Notes: generated from the sequence alone by a model not told the origin. Shown: positions 31,355 through 41,500, numbered from the stretch's first letter. The stretch: 64,000 nucleotides of DNA from Candidatus Saccharimonadota bacterium (GCA_028289125.1 JAQGGZ010000004.1:1-64000), one strand, 5' to 3'. Numbers and translations are program-made.

Positions 31355-32491
31355 TCAGGCGGTCTTTCTGGTCAATCCGGCGTAATGTTCGGCCACTACC
31401 CTGGCATCTCTGAAATGCGTGAGCGATCGTTTAGTAACCCGGGGGCCGATCGTCTCGCCAGCCCGATACCGTTTGGCCATGCCCGTCACCCGCTCGGTGA
31501 GCGCCGTAACGGATCTTTTCTGCTGAAGTGTCGCAGTCCCCTCATGAACGGCCGACAATGCAGCCAAGGTCTTACTCGGCGAATGTTGGCTATCGACCGA
31601 AAGATGCATCTTTCCTCTGACGAGCAAGGCATCATACCGTTCCTTGTCCTCCCGCTTCAACCGGCATTTTATCTCGGTCGGGGTCGCACTACGGATCTGT
31701 CCCCACCGCTGCTGCAGAATCACCATGTCATGGGTCTGCTGGCGATATTCATATCCCGTATCACACCGCGCCATCGCCGGTACGACGAACCAGGTCGCGG
31801 ATATTGTCCGGTTGAAGGCCAGTAAGAAGTTACATTCATACGCGAAGCCGGCGTGGTCACCTACGCCGCGGTCATCGCCCTCGCGCAGAGCCAGGTTCAG
31901 CTGGACATCGTTGGCCTGGGCTATGTTCAGACAATCAGCGTAGACCTTCTCGAGGGTGTCGTGCCGGATATTCTGGCGTATCATATCTGCCCAGAGCGGT
32001 GCGGTGGCTATGTCCATCGCCAGGCGATACGGATATGTAAGGTCTTGCAGACATTCAGGCGCCACCTGGTTGTAGCGGCGCTGGTTGCGCAGTGCCCGTT
32101 GCCAGCAGCCTACCCCCTCGTCCAGCAACGCCAGTCGTTCTTCCGTTGTCTTACCGGTCGACATGACGGCCGATTCGACTGCGGCAGAACCGGCTGCAGA
32201 CAGATAGCGTGGTAGTTCCTCGCCATGTAGTTCGTCATGAGTTTCTTCCAGTAAAGCTGCCCCGCCCTGGCCCACAAAGACTTTATGGATACGAAGATAC
32301 TTGTCGTACGCCGGATTGGGCCCAAATGAGACCCCTTCCCACGGCGTTTCATCCACTGGTGCGATAAGTTCTTCGTACGGCTCATAAAAAATACCCTCGG
32401 TGATATCGCCGGGGGTATTTATGTCGTCAGCCGTATGGAGTGAGCACAAGTTGGGGGTAATGACCTTTGCGCTCTCCACCGCAGCCTCCAT
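31355..32491 (-). CDS. Hypothetical protein, lineage-type
   Basis: 378 residues, soluble, not recognised. The middle has GKTTEERLALLDEGVGCWQR and a helical stretch YRLAMDIATAPLWADMIRQN. A later part (NFLLAFNRTISATWFVVPAM, TEIKCRLKREDKERYDALLV) may be one folded domain. A Lys/Arg-rich C-terminus follows. No catalytic motif stands out. It lies between the rpsF promoter and another hypothetical gene. A -10-like TATAAA occurs about 24 bases before ATG, without a clear ribosome-binding site. Confidence 0.55.
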   Translation of the reverse strand: MEAAVESAKVITPNLCSLHTADDINTPGDITEGIFYEPYEELIAPVDETPWEGVSFGPNPAYDKYLRIHKVFVGQGGAALLEETHDELHGEELPRYLSAAGSAAVESAVMSTGKTTEERLALLDEGVGCWQRALRNQRRYNQVAPECLQDLTYPYRLAMDIATAPLWADMIRQNIRHDTLEKVYADCLNIAQANDVQLNLALREGDDRGVGDHAGFAYECNFLLAFNRTISATWFVVPAMARCDTGYEYRQQTHDMVILQQRWGQIRSATPTEIKCRLKREDKERYDALLVRGKMHLSVDSQHSPSKTLAALSAVHEGTATLQQKRSVTALTERVTGMAKRYRAGETIGPRVTKRSLTHFRDARVVAEHYAGLTRKTA

Positions 32492-32549
32492 TTGCAGTTT
32501 TTGTTCTTACGTTTATAGTAAGAATTCTCACTAAAATAAGCAAGTCTTT

Positions 32550-33122
32550 TTATTCTTCAGGAGGCTGGTATGATATGTTCGCCCATGCCAGCGCCCGCAG
32601 CATACTGCCGCCTATACGGGCTGCTTTAGCAGCCGGTCGGTTCTCTCTTTCATGTACTGTTAGCTGCTGATCAAGATCAAGCCGGTTAAGCACATGGCTT
32701 AGGCGGAGCGGCAATACCTCCAAGTGTTTTGGCGTCACCGTTACGGGTGATACGTAATTTGCCTGCCCGTCCCGGAACCACCACATGTCACGCTCGCTGT
32801 GCTCGGCACGTTTGGTTTCGAGGACGATATCGCCCGGCTGCGGTCGATACGGGTGTGCCCGTGATTCAGCCATATCTCCTTCGGAGACGATTTCAATGCC
32901 TAAAATGAAGTAAGACGCACTGTTTCCCCACCTTACCCAACGCTGACGGGCCTGGGCGTGGATGCCTTCCAGCTCACACGAAATCGTGGTGAGCGAACGG
33001 GAATCATCAAGTAGGTGCCCGACCGCCTCCAGGTGCTCGGGCGAAAGGTCCACCGGGATATTAGTCATAGGTTCGATGTCAGGACGTACGTCAATGCGAG
33101 ATTCGAAATCTTGGATGCTCAT
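32550..33122 (-). CDS. Hypothetical protein downstream of ftsK
   Basis: 190 residues, soluble. Mixed alpha/beta with WVRWGNSASYFILGIEIVSE and RPQPGDIVLETKRAEHSERD. Not recognised. It follows ftsK by 3 bases, so is co-transcribed with the translocase. Confidence 0.55.
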   Translation of the reverse strand: MSIQDFESRIDVRPDIEPMTNIPVDLSPEHLEAVGHLLDDSRSLTTISCELEGIHAQARQRWVRWGNSASYFILGIEIVSEGDMAESRAHPYRPQPGDIVLETKRAEHSERDMWWFRDGQANYVSPVTVTPKHLEVLPLRLSHVLNRLDLDQQLTVHERENRPAAKAARIGGSMLRALAWANISYQPPEE

Positions 33123-33125
33123 AAT

Positions 33126-35369
33126 CTAATGGGTGAGGAATTCGTCGCGGGGGTCGCTGGCGGCCATAGCTGGCTCACCTTCGCCGCCGAACACTTCGCT
33201 CAGGCTGCTGACAAGCACTTCTCTCGGCTTCGCACCGCTGCTCGGGCCGACGATGCCCTGCTCTTCCATCTGTTCGATCAGACGGGCAGCGCGGCCGTAC
33301 CCGATGCGCAGGCGTCGCTGCAAGAGGCTGGTGCTAGCTTTGCCGCCTTCGATGACGACGCGGACGGCGTCCTTCCACATGTCATCGTCACCGGCATCAC
33401 CGTCCATACTGGCGACAACACCACCCTTGCCGTTCAGGACGACCGGTTGGCTGACGACTTCGTCGTTGTAATCAGGTGGTTGCTGCATGCGGATGAAATC
33501 AGTGACCTTGAGGGTTTCGTCTTCGTCGATGAAAGCGGCCTGGACACGGATCGGTTTCGGCATGCTGCTGGTCAACAGTAACATGTCACCTCGGCCAAGC
33601 AGTTTTTCGGCGCCCATCTGGTCGATGATAGTACGGGAGTCAATCTGTGAAGCGACGGTAAAAGCGATACGGGCCGGCACGTTGGCCTTGATCAGACCGG
33701 TGATGACGTCAACTGACGGGCGCTGGGTAGCGAGCACCAGGTGGATACCGGCGGCACGGGCCTTCTGGGCCAGGCGGACGATGAGGGCTTCGACGTCGCG
33801 GGCAGCCATCATCATCAGGTCGGCGAGCTCATCGATGACGATAACGATGTACGGCATGCCGGCGTCTTTCTTAGCGGCGTTGTAGCTGGCGATGTCGCGC
33901 TTACCTTCCTCGGCCATGGTGCGCAGACGGCGCTCCATTTCAGCAACGGCCCATTTGAGTGCGCTGATACACTTCTCGGGTTCGTTGATGACCGGCGTGA
34001 GAAGATGCGGAATGTCATTATATGGTGCCATTTCGACCTGCTTCGGGTCGACCAGAATCAGCTTCAGGTCTGACGGGCTATTGCGGTACAACAGGCTGGT
34101 CAGGAAAGTGTTGATCATGACGGACTTACCGGAACCAGTCTGACCGGCGACCAGCATGTGCGGCATCTTTGCCAGGTCGTTAACGACGGCATTACCACCG
34201 ATGTCCTTACCGATGACGAAGCTGAGCGGGCCGGTGGACTTACTCCAGTCGGCGGACTGCAACAGGCTGCTGACACGGACGGTGGCGGGCTTGATGTTCG
34301 GCACTTCGATACCGACGGCGCGCTTGCCGGGGATCGGGGCTTCCATACGGATCGAGTGGGCAGCCAGGTCGAGTGCCAGGTTGCTTTCAAGCGCGGTGAT
34401 CTTGGTCAGCTTGACGTTGGTCGGCGGGCGCAAGGTGTACTGGGTGACGCGCGGGCCGACGTTGGCGCCTTCCATCTCGACGTCGATGTTGAAATTCTTA
34501 AAGGTCTCTTCGATGATGTGGGCATTGCCTTCGACGTCACCGGCGTCGGCTTTGTCCTGCTTCTGGTTGAGCAGTTTGACAGATGGGAATTCCCAGTTTG
34601 GGTCGCTGGCGGCAGTCAAAGCTTCGTGATTTTCGGAGACAGACAAGGCCTGGCCGCTGTTCTTAAGCAGACCGCGCTTAGCGGCGACGGGCTCGGCAGT
34701 GGCAGCCATGGCAGCCGGCGCATGATGTTCAACCGGGACGCCTTCGTTGACGTTGAAGCCGGCTTCTGGCTTGCGGCGTTTGAGGTCGATCAGGTCGGTA
34801 TCACCTTCACGCTGCTGGGTCTTGAATACGTCACCGAGCTTGAGCAGGACTTTCGGCGAAATCGCGAACGCGAAAAAGACCGAGAAGATGACGAGGACGA
34901 ACAACAATAGGCTGGCCGGCATCTTGTCGAGGGCCGTCAGGACCGCCCCGCCTAGACCGCCACCGATGGTGCCGCCGTGACCGCCGAGGTAGTTTCCTGA
35001 TACGGTTTCGAGCGTAGCGAACGTGGTGTGCAGAAAACCGGCTGAAAAGATCAGCACGGCGAGCATTCCGAATAATTTTGATAGCGGGACGCGGTGATCT
35101 TCAGCCTGGAACTTGTAAATGCCCCAGTAGATTAACGCGACCGGTGTTAGCCAGGCGGCCCAACCGAACAGCCAGTACGCGGCGTCGAACAGGCCTTTGG
35201 GCAGGCTGCCCCCTGTTCCAAAACCACCGAGCAGCAAGAAAATCGCCGTCAACATCAGTAAGACGGCGGCGCTATAACTCCAGAACGGCGATCGTTCAGC
35301 GGCTGCCACAGGGGTGGCTTCGACTGCTCTGGCGGATTTCTTTTTTGTTGTTTTTTTCTTTTGCGCCAT
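33126..35369 (-). CDS. ftsK: DNA translocase FtsK/SpoIIIE
   Basis: 747 residues. An N-terminal Lys-rich tip and four transmembrane helices (about 30-185) are followed by a linker and the RecA-like motor: Walker A VAGQTGSGKSVMINTF, Walker B IVIVIDELADLMMM, and RLAQKARAAGIHLVLATQRP. A C-terminal winged-helix gamma domain (about 665-735, ASTSLLQRRLRIGYGRAARL) reads KOPS-like polarity sequences and touches Xer. Pumps chromosome DNA through the septum and, with the Xer recombinase at 2.7 kb, resolves dimers. Promoter is leaderless type. Confidence 0.96.
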   Translation of the reverse strand: MAQKKKTTKKKSARAVEATPVAAAERSPFWSYSAAVLLMLTAIFLLLGGFGTGGSLPKGLFDAAYWLFGWAAWLTPVALIYWGIYKFQAEDHRVPLSKLFGMLAVLIFSAGFLHTTFATLETVSGNYLGGHGGTIGGGLGGAVLTALDKMPASLLLFVLVIFSVFFAFAISPKVLLKLGDVFKTQQREGDTDLIDLKRRKPEAGFNVNEGVPVEHHAPAAMAATAEPVAAKRGLLKNSGQALSVSENHEALTAASDPNWEFPSVKLLNQKQDKADAGDVEGNAHIIEETFKNFNIDVEMEGANVGPRVTQYTLRPPTNVKLTKITALESNLALDLAAHSIRMEAPIPGKRAVGIEVPNIKPATVRVSSLLQSADWSKSTGPLSFVIGKDIGGNAVVNDLAKMPHMLVAGQTGSGKSVMINTFLTSLLYRNSPSDLKLILVDPKQVEMAPYNDIPHLLTPVINEPEKCISALKWAVAEMERRLRTMAEEGKRDIASYNAAKKDAGMPYIVIVIDELADLMMMAARDVEALIVRLAQKARAAGIHLVLATQRPSVDVITGLIKANVPARIAFTVASQIDSRTIIDQMGAEKLLGRGDMLLLTSSMPKPIRVQAAFIDEDETLKVTDFIRMQQPPDYNDEVVSQPVVLNGKGGVVASMDGDAGDDDMWKDAVRVVIEGGKASTSLLQRRLRIGYGRAARLIEQMEEQGIVGPSSGAKPREVLVSSLSEVFGGEGEPAMAASDPRDEFLTH

Positions 35370-35377
35370 ATGTGTTT

Positions 35378-35386
35378 ATTATAGCA
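35378..35386 (-). promoter_or_regulatory. Extended -10 promoter of ftsK
   Basis: Minus strand TGCTATAAT, eight bases before ATG 35369. Confidence 0.75.
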
Positions 35387-35403
35387 TCTTTAATGCTTAT
35401 GGT

Positions 35404-36024
35404 CTAGTGTAGTTTCTGAGGATTTTCCGTTGCCAGCTGGAGGCCGAGTGCGATGTTGCGACAGATGGGCACACTGGCGGGGCCATCGTAGTTGATGGCC
35501 AGGTTCCTGCCCCGCTTTTCGTAAGCCGCCTGCCAAATGCGCTGCATGCCGAAGACAATCGCGAACGCGTTCATGGCGAAACCTTCATCTTCGGGGCTTC
35601 GGCCAGAGCTGGCACTGGCCTGCACTTCTACGGATGCTTTGCCATTGCCGAGATCATAGTATTGGATGCTCCCGAACAGCGCACCGTCATCGGCAAGCCG
35701 CTGGAAGTCGACCTGACCACGGAGGTGGGGTGTCTGTTTGAGGCCCGGTAAATAGCCGGTCGTTATGCGGTCTGCCCGTTCATCAAACCACATGAAACGG
35801 CTGTGGCCACCGTCGCTATGGGAATTCTCTGTCACCTGGCCAACGATCGTGCGCCCTGCGAGCGGGCTGTCTTCATACTGATCGAACGGTGACCGCTCGA
35901 GAGTGAGCGGCTGAGCGTCGATAAGAGCCAGATGTTCCAAGCTACGGCCGATTAAAGCTACGGTTTCAGGGTGTAACCGCTCTTCATCTTCCGGAACCGG
36001 ATAGGTCATCTGGACTTCTGCCAT
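35404..36024 (-). CDS. Hypothetical protein
   Basis: 206 residues, soluble, not recognised. N-terminal YPVPEDEERLHPETVALIGR, then beta-rich region with GQVTENSHSDGGHSRFMWFD and SIQYYDLGNGKASVEVQASA, helical C-terminus with NAFAIVFGMQRIWQAAYEKR. Own leaderless promoter; monocistronic between rnj and ftsK. Confidence 0.55.
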   Translation of the reverse strand: MAEVQMTYPVPEDEERLHPETVALIGRSLEHLALIDAQPLTLERSPFDQYEDSPLAGRTIVGQVTENSHSDGGHSRFMWFDERADRITTGYLPGLKQTPHLRGQVDFQRLADDGALFGSIQYYDLGNGKASVEVQASASSGRSPEDEGFAMNAFAIVFGMQRIWQAAYEKRGRNLAINYDGPASVPICRNIALGLQLATENPQKLH

Positions 36025-36030
36025 GTATAT

Positions 36031-36039
36031 ATTATAGCA
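36031..36039 (-). promoter_or_regulatory. Extended -10 promoter of the 36.0-kb hypothetical gene
   Basis: Minus strand TGCTATAAT, six bases before ATG 36024: the clearest leaderless arrangement in the window. Confidence 0.75.
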
Positions 36040-36056
36040 GAAATGCTTATGTTTGT

Positions 36057-38117
36057 CTAATCTATGCGGGCGTCTTGGGTGAGCAGCTTGGCGCGCAGTT
36101 TCTGGAAGCGCTTCTGTTGCTCGTCAGCCATTTCTTCGGCTGATTTGCTGCGACCACCGGAAGAAGTCTTGATATCGGCTTTGGCTCCCCCGCCGATGAC
36201 GTTGACGACCGGAATGACGATCGGGCTACGCTGGGTCTTCTCAAACAGGTAGTGCGTGACGTGATCTTTCAGTTCGGCTTTGAAGCGGTCGAGTTCGACG
36301 CGCTTGAAGCGTTGCTGGGAAGCACGGCGCAGTTCGGCGCGGAGGCCGTTCATCAGTTCTTCGTTGTCACGCATGTAGATGAAGCCGCGGCTGATGATGT
36401 CCGGGCTGGTCATGAGGTTGCCGTTGCGCTTGTCGACGGTCAGGACGATCGAGACCAGGCCTTCTTCGGCCATGATCAGGCGGTCCTTGACGACGACGTT
36501 GTTGACGGTGGCGCCGGTCTGGTCGACCAAGATGGTACCGTGCGGCACTTCACCGGTGACCTGCATGGTGTCAGGGGTCAGAGAGATGATCTGGCCGTTG
36601 CCGACGTTCAAGGTGTTGGCGCGCGGCATGCCACAAGCTTCGATAGCGAGGTCGATGTGGCGGGCCTTAGAGCGGTATGGGCCGTAAATCGGGATGAAGA
36701 ACTTCGGCTGCGTCAGGTTGATCATTTCAGCGTATTCGTCACGGCTGGCGTGACCGGAGACGTGCAACGGACCGACGTTATCGATGTCGTGGTAGCGGTG
36801 TTCGAAGACGTGAACGCCCTTCTGCATCAGGCCGTCGACCATTTCACCGACGCGCTTGTCGTTACCGCTTTCCGGGATCGGAGAGCTGGAAAGCACGACG
36901 GTGTCCTGCTCTTTCAGCTTGATGTGACGGTGCTCACCGCTGGCCATGCGCTGCAAAGCACTGCTCGGCTCACCCTGGCTACCGGTACAGACCACGACGA
37001 GGTCCTGGTCTTTCATGCCGGCGACGGAGGCGATTGGTACGAAGGTACCCTTAGGGACCTTCATGAAGCCATGGCGGACAGCCATTTCGAGGGTACTGAC
37101 CATACTGCGGCCGTCCATGGCAATCTTGCGGTTGTGGTGGATGGCGGCGTTGATGATCATCTGGACACGGTTCATGTTCGTCGAGAACAGACCGACGAAG
37201 ATGCGGCCTGGAGCGTTGTCGATGATATCGACGAAGCTCTTTTCGATTTCAGATTCGGACGGCGTGCGGCCGGGGCGTTCGGTGCTGGTGCTCTCGCTGA
37301 GGAGGGCCAGGACGCCTTCGTTACCCAGTTCGCGCAGGCGCTCGATGTCGCTGCGTTCGTGGTCAAGCGGGTTCGGGTCAAAGCGGAAGTCACCGCTGTT
37401 GATGATGCGGCCGACAGGCGTATCGAGGACGATACAGGTGCTGCCCGGGATGGAGTGCGTGATACGGACGAACTCTACGAAGAACGGACCGACTTTGAGG
37501 CGCTCGTGCGTGTCTTCGTTCATGGCAACGGTCTTGAGTTCAAAACCTTCAGGCATCGGCAGGCCGAAGTTCTCAAAGATTTCTTCGACGCGGCCGATGG
37601 TGAACTTGGAACCGTAGATCGGAGCCGGCAGTTTCGGCACGATGTGCGGCAGACCACCGATGTGGTCTAAGTGTCCGTGAGTGATGATGTAGGCGCGCAG
37701 CTTGTGCTTGATGCTTTCGAGGTAGGTCGTGTCGGCGATACCGTAGTTGATACCCGGCAGGTCGACACCAAGGTCGTTACCACAGTCCAGGACGACGGCG
37801 TCGTCGCCGTACTCGACCAGGATCATGTTCTTGGAGCCGGCGCCATCCATACCACCGAGGCCGATGATCTTCAGACGCGGGGTGTCATCGATCTGATTGG
37901 CGCGTTCGCGGGTCGGCTTGAAAGCTGAGGCGTCCTGGAACTGGTTGGCGATGCGCTGGGCATCCATCTGGGAGCGTTTCTGAGCGCGGACGGCGGCACC
38001 ACGGCTGACGCCACGGTTCCCGCCTCCGTTGCCACCTTTCTGAGGGCCACGGTTAGTATTCTTGGCTCGGTTGTCCGGCTTTGGCGGCCGGTTGTCGTTG
38101 TTTTCTTTTGGTTGCAT
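36057..38117 (-). CDS. rnj: Ribonuclease J
   Basis: 686 residues. Metallo-beta-lactamase/beta-CASP nuclease with endo- and 5'-3' exonuclease activity in mRNA decay and rRNA maturation. THGHLDHIGGLP is the zinc HxHxDH motif; INSGDFRFDP and the beta-CASP motifs SGHASRDE and PIYGPYRSKARH are intact. A basic Asn/Gly/Arg-rich N-terminal extension of about 75 residues (RGPQKGGNGGGNRG) precedes the usual start and may bind RNA. It stands beside pnp in the same strand block, so the main degradosome enzymes are together. AAAGGAAAC before ATG; 15 bases after the UDG stop. Confidence 0.95.
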   Translation of the reverse strand: MQPKENNDNRPPKPDNRAKNTNRGPQKGGNGGGNRGVSRGAAVRAQKRSQMDAQRIANQFQDASAFKPTRERANQIDDTPRLKIIGLGGMDGAGSKNMILVEYGDDAVVLDCGNDLGVDLPGINYGIADTTYLESIKHKLRAYIITHGHLDHIGGLPHIVPKLPAPIYGSKFTIGRVEEIFENFGLPMPEGFELKTVAMNEDTHERLKVGPFFVEFVRITHSIPGSTCIVLDTPVGRIINSGDFRFDPNPLDHERSDIERLRELGNEGVLALLSESTSTERPGRTPSESEIEKSFVDIIDNAPGRIFVGLFSTNMNRVQMIINAAIHHNRKIAMDGRSMVSTLEMAVRHGFMKVPKGTFVPIASVAGMKDQDLVVVCTGSQGEPSSALQRMASGEHRHIKLKEQDTVVLSSSPIPESGNDKRVGEMVDGLMQKGVHVFEHRYHDIDNVGPLHVSGHASRDEYAEMINLTQPKFFIPIYGPYRSKARHIDLAIEACGMPRANTLNVGNGQIISLTPDTMQVTGEVPHGTILVDQTGATVNNVVVKDRLIMAEEGLVSIVLTVDKRNGNLMTSPDIISRGFIYMRDNEELMNGLRAELRRASQQRFKRVELDRFKAELKDHVTHYLFEKTQRSPIVIPVVNVIGGGAKADIKTSSGGRSKSAEEMADEQQKRFQKLRAKLLTQDARID

Positions 38118-38132
38118 AGAATGTTTCCTTTG

Positions 38133-38708
38133 CTACTTGGATTGATTAATTAATTTCATGATTTCGGGGATCTTGGCGAAGTCGTCGATCAGGGTCTGGC
38201 GCATTCCGCCGTTGTAAAGGGCGGCCGCCGGGTGGAAAAGCGGGAGGTAGACATGCTCGCCGTGGCGTTTCGGTTGACCATGGACTTTGCTGATTTGCAG
38301 ATCCGGTAGGAAACAATTGAGACTGTGGCGACCGAGGGTCACGACCAACAGTGGTTCAATTATATCCAACTGGGCCTGTAAATATGGTAAGAAAGCCGTT
38401 TTTTCATCGGGTAACGGGTCGCGGTTGTCGGGCGGCCGATACTTGACGATGTTGGTGATGTATATATCTTCCCGCTTCAGGTCGATGGTGGCAAGCATCT
38501 CGTTGAGGAACCGGCCGGCGGCACCGACGAACGGTATGCCCTGCAGGTCTTCATTCTTGCCTGGCGCCTCTCCGATGAAGACCAGGTCGGCGTCAGGGTT
38601 GCCATCGCCGAACACCAGCTGGGTGGCGCTGGCGGCCAGCTGCGGGGTGATATGGTTGTTAAGGATCTGCTTCTTGAGGTCATCAAGCCGTTGCTGCTGG
38701 CTAGTCAC
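38133..38708 (-). CDS. Family-4-like uracil-DNA glycosylase without iron-sulfur cysteines
   Basis: 191 residues. Motif A GEAPGKNEDLQGIPFVGAAG, the middle NIVKYRPPDNRDP and motif B TLGRHSLNCFLP with KVHGQP identify a family-4/5-type UDG, which removes uracil from DNA. In the classic enzymes four cysteines hold a 4Fe-4S cluster. Here the N-terminal CxxC pair is missing, and the CRPP and ExxxC cysteines are replaced (KYRPP; EKTAFLPYL). The only Cys is in the motif B region. Probably a cluster-free variant that still binds uracil DNA. Overlaps the upstream small membrane gene by 8 bases. Confidence 0.85.
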   Translation of the reverse strand: MTSQQQRLDDLKKQILNNHITPQLAASATQLVFGDGNPDADLVFIGEAPGKNEDLQGIPFVGAAGRFLNEMLATIDLKREDIYITNIVKYRPPDNRDPLPDEKTAFLPYLQAQLDIIEPLLVVTLGRHSLNCFLPDLQISKVHGQPKRHGEHVYLPLFHPAAALYNGGMRQTLIDDFAKIPEIMKLINQSK

Positions 38709-38913
38709 GGGGTTTCCTGACGGTGGTCACCAAGCGGTTGAGGCCGAAGATGAACAGCACGAACACTGCCAGATACTGCCAGGTATTGGCGGTATCGAGG
38801 GCACGCAGGGCGAAGTAATACATCGCCGCCCAAGCCGCCAGGCAGAGGGCCAGCGCTACAGGGCGCTGGTCATACCACTCAATTTTCTTTGGGGCTGGTT
38901 TCTTCTTAGCCAT
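38701..38913 (-). CDS. Small two-helix membrane protein
   Basis: 70 residues: Lys-rich N-terminus, two transmembrane helices (about 18-36 and 44-62), basic C-terminus. Not recognised. Located between pnp (2-base gap) and the UDG (8-base overlap), so it is co-transcribed with RNA and DNA maintenance genes. May anchor or assist, but there is no evidence for a function. Confidence 0.6.
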   Translation of the reverse strand: MAKKKPAPKKIEWYDQRPVALALCLAAWAAMYYFALRALDTANTWQYLAVFVLFIFGLNRLVTTVRKPRD

Positions 38914-38914
38914 C

Positions 38915-41047
38915 TTATTTCTTCAGTTCCTTGGCAGCGGCTTTCATGCTGAGCTGGAGGCGGCCCCGGTCGTCGATAGCTAATAGCTTGACGGTGACCT
39001 TGTCGCCTTCTTTCAGGACGTCGCTCGGTTTGTTGATGCGCTCGTCGGCAATCTCTGAGACGTGGACGAGACCGTCCTTGCCTGGCATGATCTGTACGAA
39101 GGCGCCGAAGTCGAGCACGCTGACGACGGGCTTGTCCTTGTAGATGGCGCCGATTTCAGGGTCTTCGGTGATGCTGCGGATCCATTGAATGGCGGCTTCG
39201 ATGCTGGCCCCGTCCGGGCTAGCGATCATGATGGTGCCGTCGTCCTTGATGTCGATTTCGGTGCCAGTCTCAGCGGTGATCTTCTGAATGGTCTCACCGC
39301 CCTTACCGATGACCTCACGGATCTTGTCGGGGTTTATCGTGATGCTCTCAACTCGTGGTGCATACGGGCTGAGGTGATCGCGCGGTTCGGCGATGGTGGT
39401 CAGCATGTGCTCCAGGATGTGCGCGCGGCCATCACGTCCCTGCAGCAAGGCTTGCTTCAGGATGTCGACCGGCAAACCGTGGACCTTCATGTCCATCTGG
39501 AGAGCCGTGATACCTTTGGCGGTACCGGCGGTCTTGAAGTCCATGTCGCCGGCGAAGTCTTCGGCGTCGGCGATGTCACTCATGATGTACGGTTTGTCAC
39601 CGTCCATCATCAGGCCCATGGCGATACCGGAGACCGGTGCTTTCAGCGGTACGCCGGCGTCCATCAGGCTCAAGGTACTGGAACAGGTTGCAGCCATGCT
39701 GGTCGAACCGTTCTGGCTCATGATTTCAGTCACGGTACGGATGGTGTACGGAAATTCGGCTTCGGTTGGCAGGACAGCTGTCAAAGCGCGTTCTGCCAGG
39801 TAGCCGTGGCCGATTTCGCGGCGGCCTGGGCTACCGAGGCGGCGGACTTCACCGACGGTGTAGCCAGGAGCGTTGTAGTGGTGCATGTAGCGACGTTCCC
39901 CGGATTTCTCCATGGTGTCAACCAGCTGGGCATAACTAAGTGGCGCCAAGGTGGTGATGTTCATGGCCTGGGTCATACCGCGGGTAAACAGGCTGGAGCC
40001 GTGGGCACGGGGTAAGAGGCCGATTTCGCTACTGAGGGGGCGGATTTCAGTCAGACTACGGCCATCAGGGCGCACGCCTTCTTCGACGATACCCTTGCGC
40101 ACATCCTTGTGCAGGGCCATCGTGAAAGCTTCGTCGTATTCAGGACGGAGGCTGGCGTACTCTTCACCGTTCTCAAGCTCGAAGGCTTCGTGGAACTGAT
40201 TGCGCAATTCATAAACTAATTCATTGCGTTCCGGGTATGGAGCGCGCAAAGCTTCGCCGAGCTTGTCTTCAACCCACATGTCGACTTTGGCTTGGATTTC
40301 ATCGTTCGGCTTGACCAATTCGTAAGGCAACGCGACGACGGACATCTTCTCGACCAGCTCTTTCTGAACGGCGATAGCCGGCTGCAAAGCGGCTTGGGCG
40401 AATTCGAGGGCTTCGACGATGGCCTCTTCGGTGACTTCGGAAGCACCGGCTTCGACCATCATGATGCCGTCGGCGGTACCGGCGACGACGAGGTCTAACC
40501 CGCCCTTTTCAAGCTGTTCAGCCGGGAGGAAGGCAGCCAGTTTGCCGTCGGCGTCGTAGCCGATACGCAGGCCGGCGACCGGGCCGTCAAACGGCGCACC
40601 GGTCAGCATGAAAGCAGCGCTCATCGCGATCATCGCGACCATGTCCGGGCGGAAAGATGGGTCAAGGCTAAGCACACTGGCAACACCTTGAACTTCTTTA
40701 CGATAGCCCTTGGGCCACAGTGGGCGGATCGGGCGATCGATCAGGCGGCCGATCAGAATGGCTTCGTCACTAGGGCGACCTTCGCGCTTGATGAAGCGGC
40801 TGCCGCTGATCTTACCGGCTGCATAAAACTTTTCTTCATAATCGATGCTGAGCGGAAAGTAGTCCATGCCCTGGATACTTTTATCGCTGACCATAGCCGT
40901 ACCGAGGACGACAGTGTCACCGTAAGTGACAGTGACGCTGGCGCTGGTGCGGAAGCCGACGCGGCCGACCTCTAAGGTCAGTGGCTTACCGCATAGCTCG
41001 GTGCTGACGGTTACGATTTCTTTTCCGTATGGGTTGATAGTACTCAA
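38915..41047 (-). CDS. pnp: Polyribonucleotide nucleotidyltransferase (PNPase)
   Basis: 710 residues. Two RNase PH domains (first with [20 protein letters not shown] and [20 protein letters not shown], second with [20 protein letters not shown] and [20 protein letters not shown]), then KH (about 560-615) and S1 (about 630-700) domains. A phosphorolytic 3'-5' exoribonuclease trimer. Follows rpsO as in most bacteria, with a strong hairpin between them. Confidence 0.97.
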   Translation of the reverse strand: MSTINPYGKEIVTVSTELCGKPLTLEVGRVGFRTSASVTVTYGDTVVLGTAMVSDKSIQGMDYFPLSIDYEEKFYAAGKISGSRFIKREGRPSDEAILIGRLIDRPIRPLWPKGYRKEVQGVASVLSLDPSFRPDMVAMIAMSAAFMLTGAPFDGPVAGLRIGYDADGKLAAFLPAEQLEKGGLDLVVAGTADGIMMVEAGASEVTEEAIVEALEFAQAALQPAIAVQKELVEKMSVVALPYELVKPNDEIQAKVDMWVEDKLGEALRAPYPERNELVYELRNQFHEAFELENGEEYASLRPEYDEAFTMALHKDVRKGIVEEGVRPDGRSLTEIRPLSSEIGLLPRAHGSSLFTRGMTQAMNITTLAPLSYAQLVDTMEKSGERRYMHHYNAPGYTVGEVRRLGSPGRREIGHGYLAERALTAVLPTEAEFPYTIRTVTEIMSQNGSTSMAATCSSTLSLMDAGVPLKAPVSGIAMGLMMDGDKPYIMSDIADAEDFAGDMDFKTAGTAKGITALQMDMKVHGLPVDILKQALLQGRDGRAHILEHMLTTIAEPRDHLSPYAPRVESITINPDKIREVIGKGGETIQKITAETGTEIDIKDDGTIMIASPDGASIEAAIQWIRSITEDPEIGAIYKDKPVVSVLDFGAFVQIMPGKDGLVHVSEIADERINKPSDVLKEGDKVTVKLLAIDDRGRLQLSMKAAAKELKK

Positions 41048-41183
41048 ATGGTACCTCGTCTTTCTGTTTCAGGTAGATGTAGCAAACACAGTTCAAATAT
41101 ATGCTCGGCTTGTGCTAAATGAGTGGCATATATCTGTCGCTCTGCCTACTACGCCCTGCTAAAACCTTAATGTGCACAAGTTC

Positions 41184-41207
41184 GGGCCCTCAAATCTTTG
41201 AGAGCCC
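41184..41207 (-). promoter_or_regulatory. Hairpin between rpsO and pnp
   Basis: GGGCTCTCAA pairs with TTGAGGGCCC (10 bp, one G-U) around a 4-nt loop, 14 bases after the rpsO stop. No U-tract. The position matches the RNase III-type processing/attenuation stem between rpsO and pnp in other bacteria. Confidence 0.5.
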
Positions 41208-41220
41208 TGATCTATACACT

Positions 41221-41487
41221 TTAACGGCGGATGCCGAGTTGCTTGATCAAAGCAAGGTAGGTCTGGCTGTCGCGGTCTGCGATGTAGCGCAGTAAGCGGC
41301 GACGCTTACCGACTAACTGCAAGAGACCACGGCGGGCAGCAAAGTCTTTCTTGTTGACCTTGAGGTGCTCGGTCAGCTCCTTGATACGCTCGGTATCGAT
41401 AGCAACCTGAACACTAGCACCACCGGTGTCCTTATCGTGGACCTGGGCGCTTTTAATAGCGGCTTGTTTTTTCTCACTGGTAATCAT
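41221..41487 (-). CDS. rpsO: 30S ribosomal protein S15
   Basis: 88 residues, standard length. DTGGASVQVAIDTERIKELT and GLLQLVGKRRRLLRYIADRD match uS15, which organises the 16S rRNA central domain. A longer frame exists from 41523, but MITSEKKQ at 41487 is the family start and lies seven bases after a -10 box. Confidence 0.96.
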   Translation of the reverse strand: MITSEKKQAAIKSAQVHDKDTGGASVQVAIDTERIKELTEHLKVNKKDFAARRGLLQLVGKRRRLLRYIADRDSQTYLALIKQLGIRR

Positions 41488-41494
41488 GAAACAT

Positions 41495-41500
41495 ATTCTA
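41495..41500 (-). promoter_or_regulatory. -10 box of rpsO
   Basis: Minus strand TAGAAT seven bases before ATG 41487; leaderless start predicted. Confidence 0.55.

Noticed and set aside
36252-37670. 472-codon open frame antisense to RNase J
   Set aside because: Mirror of a well-supported gene; no promoter, no recognisable domain, composition dominated by Val/Asp/Gly as expected from the complementary strand.
39062-40015. 317-codon frame antisense to pnp
   Set aside because: Shadow of pnp; no motif and no start signals.
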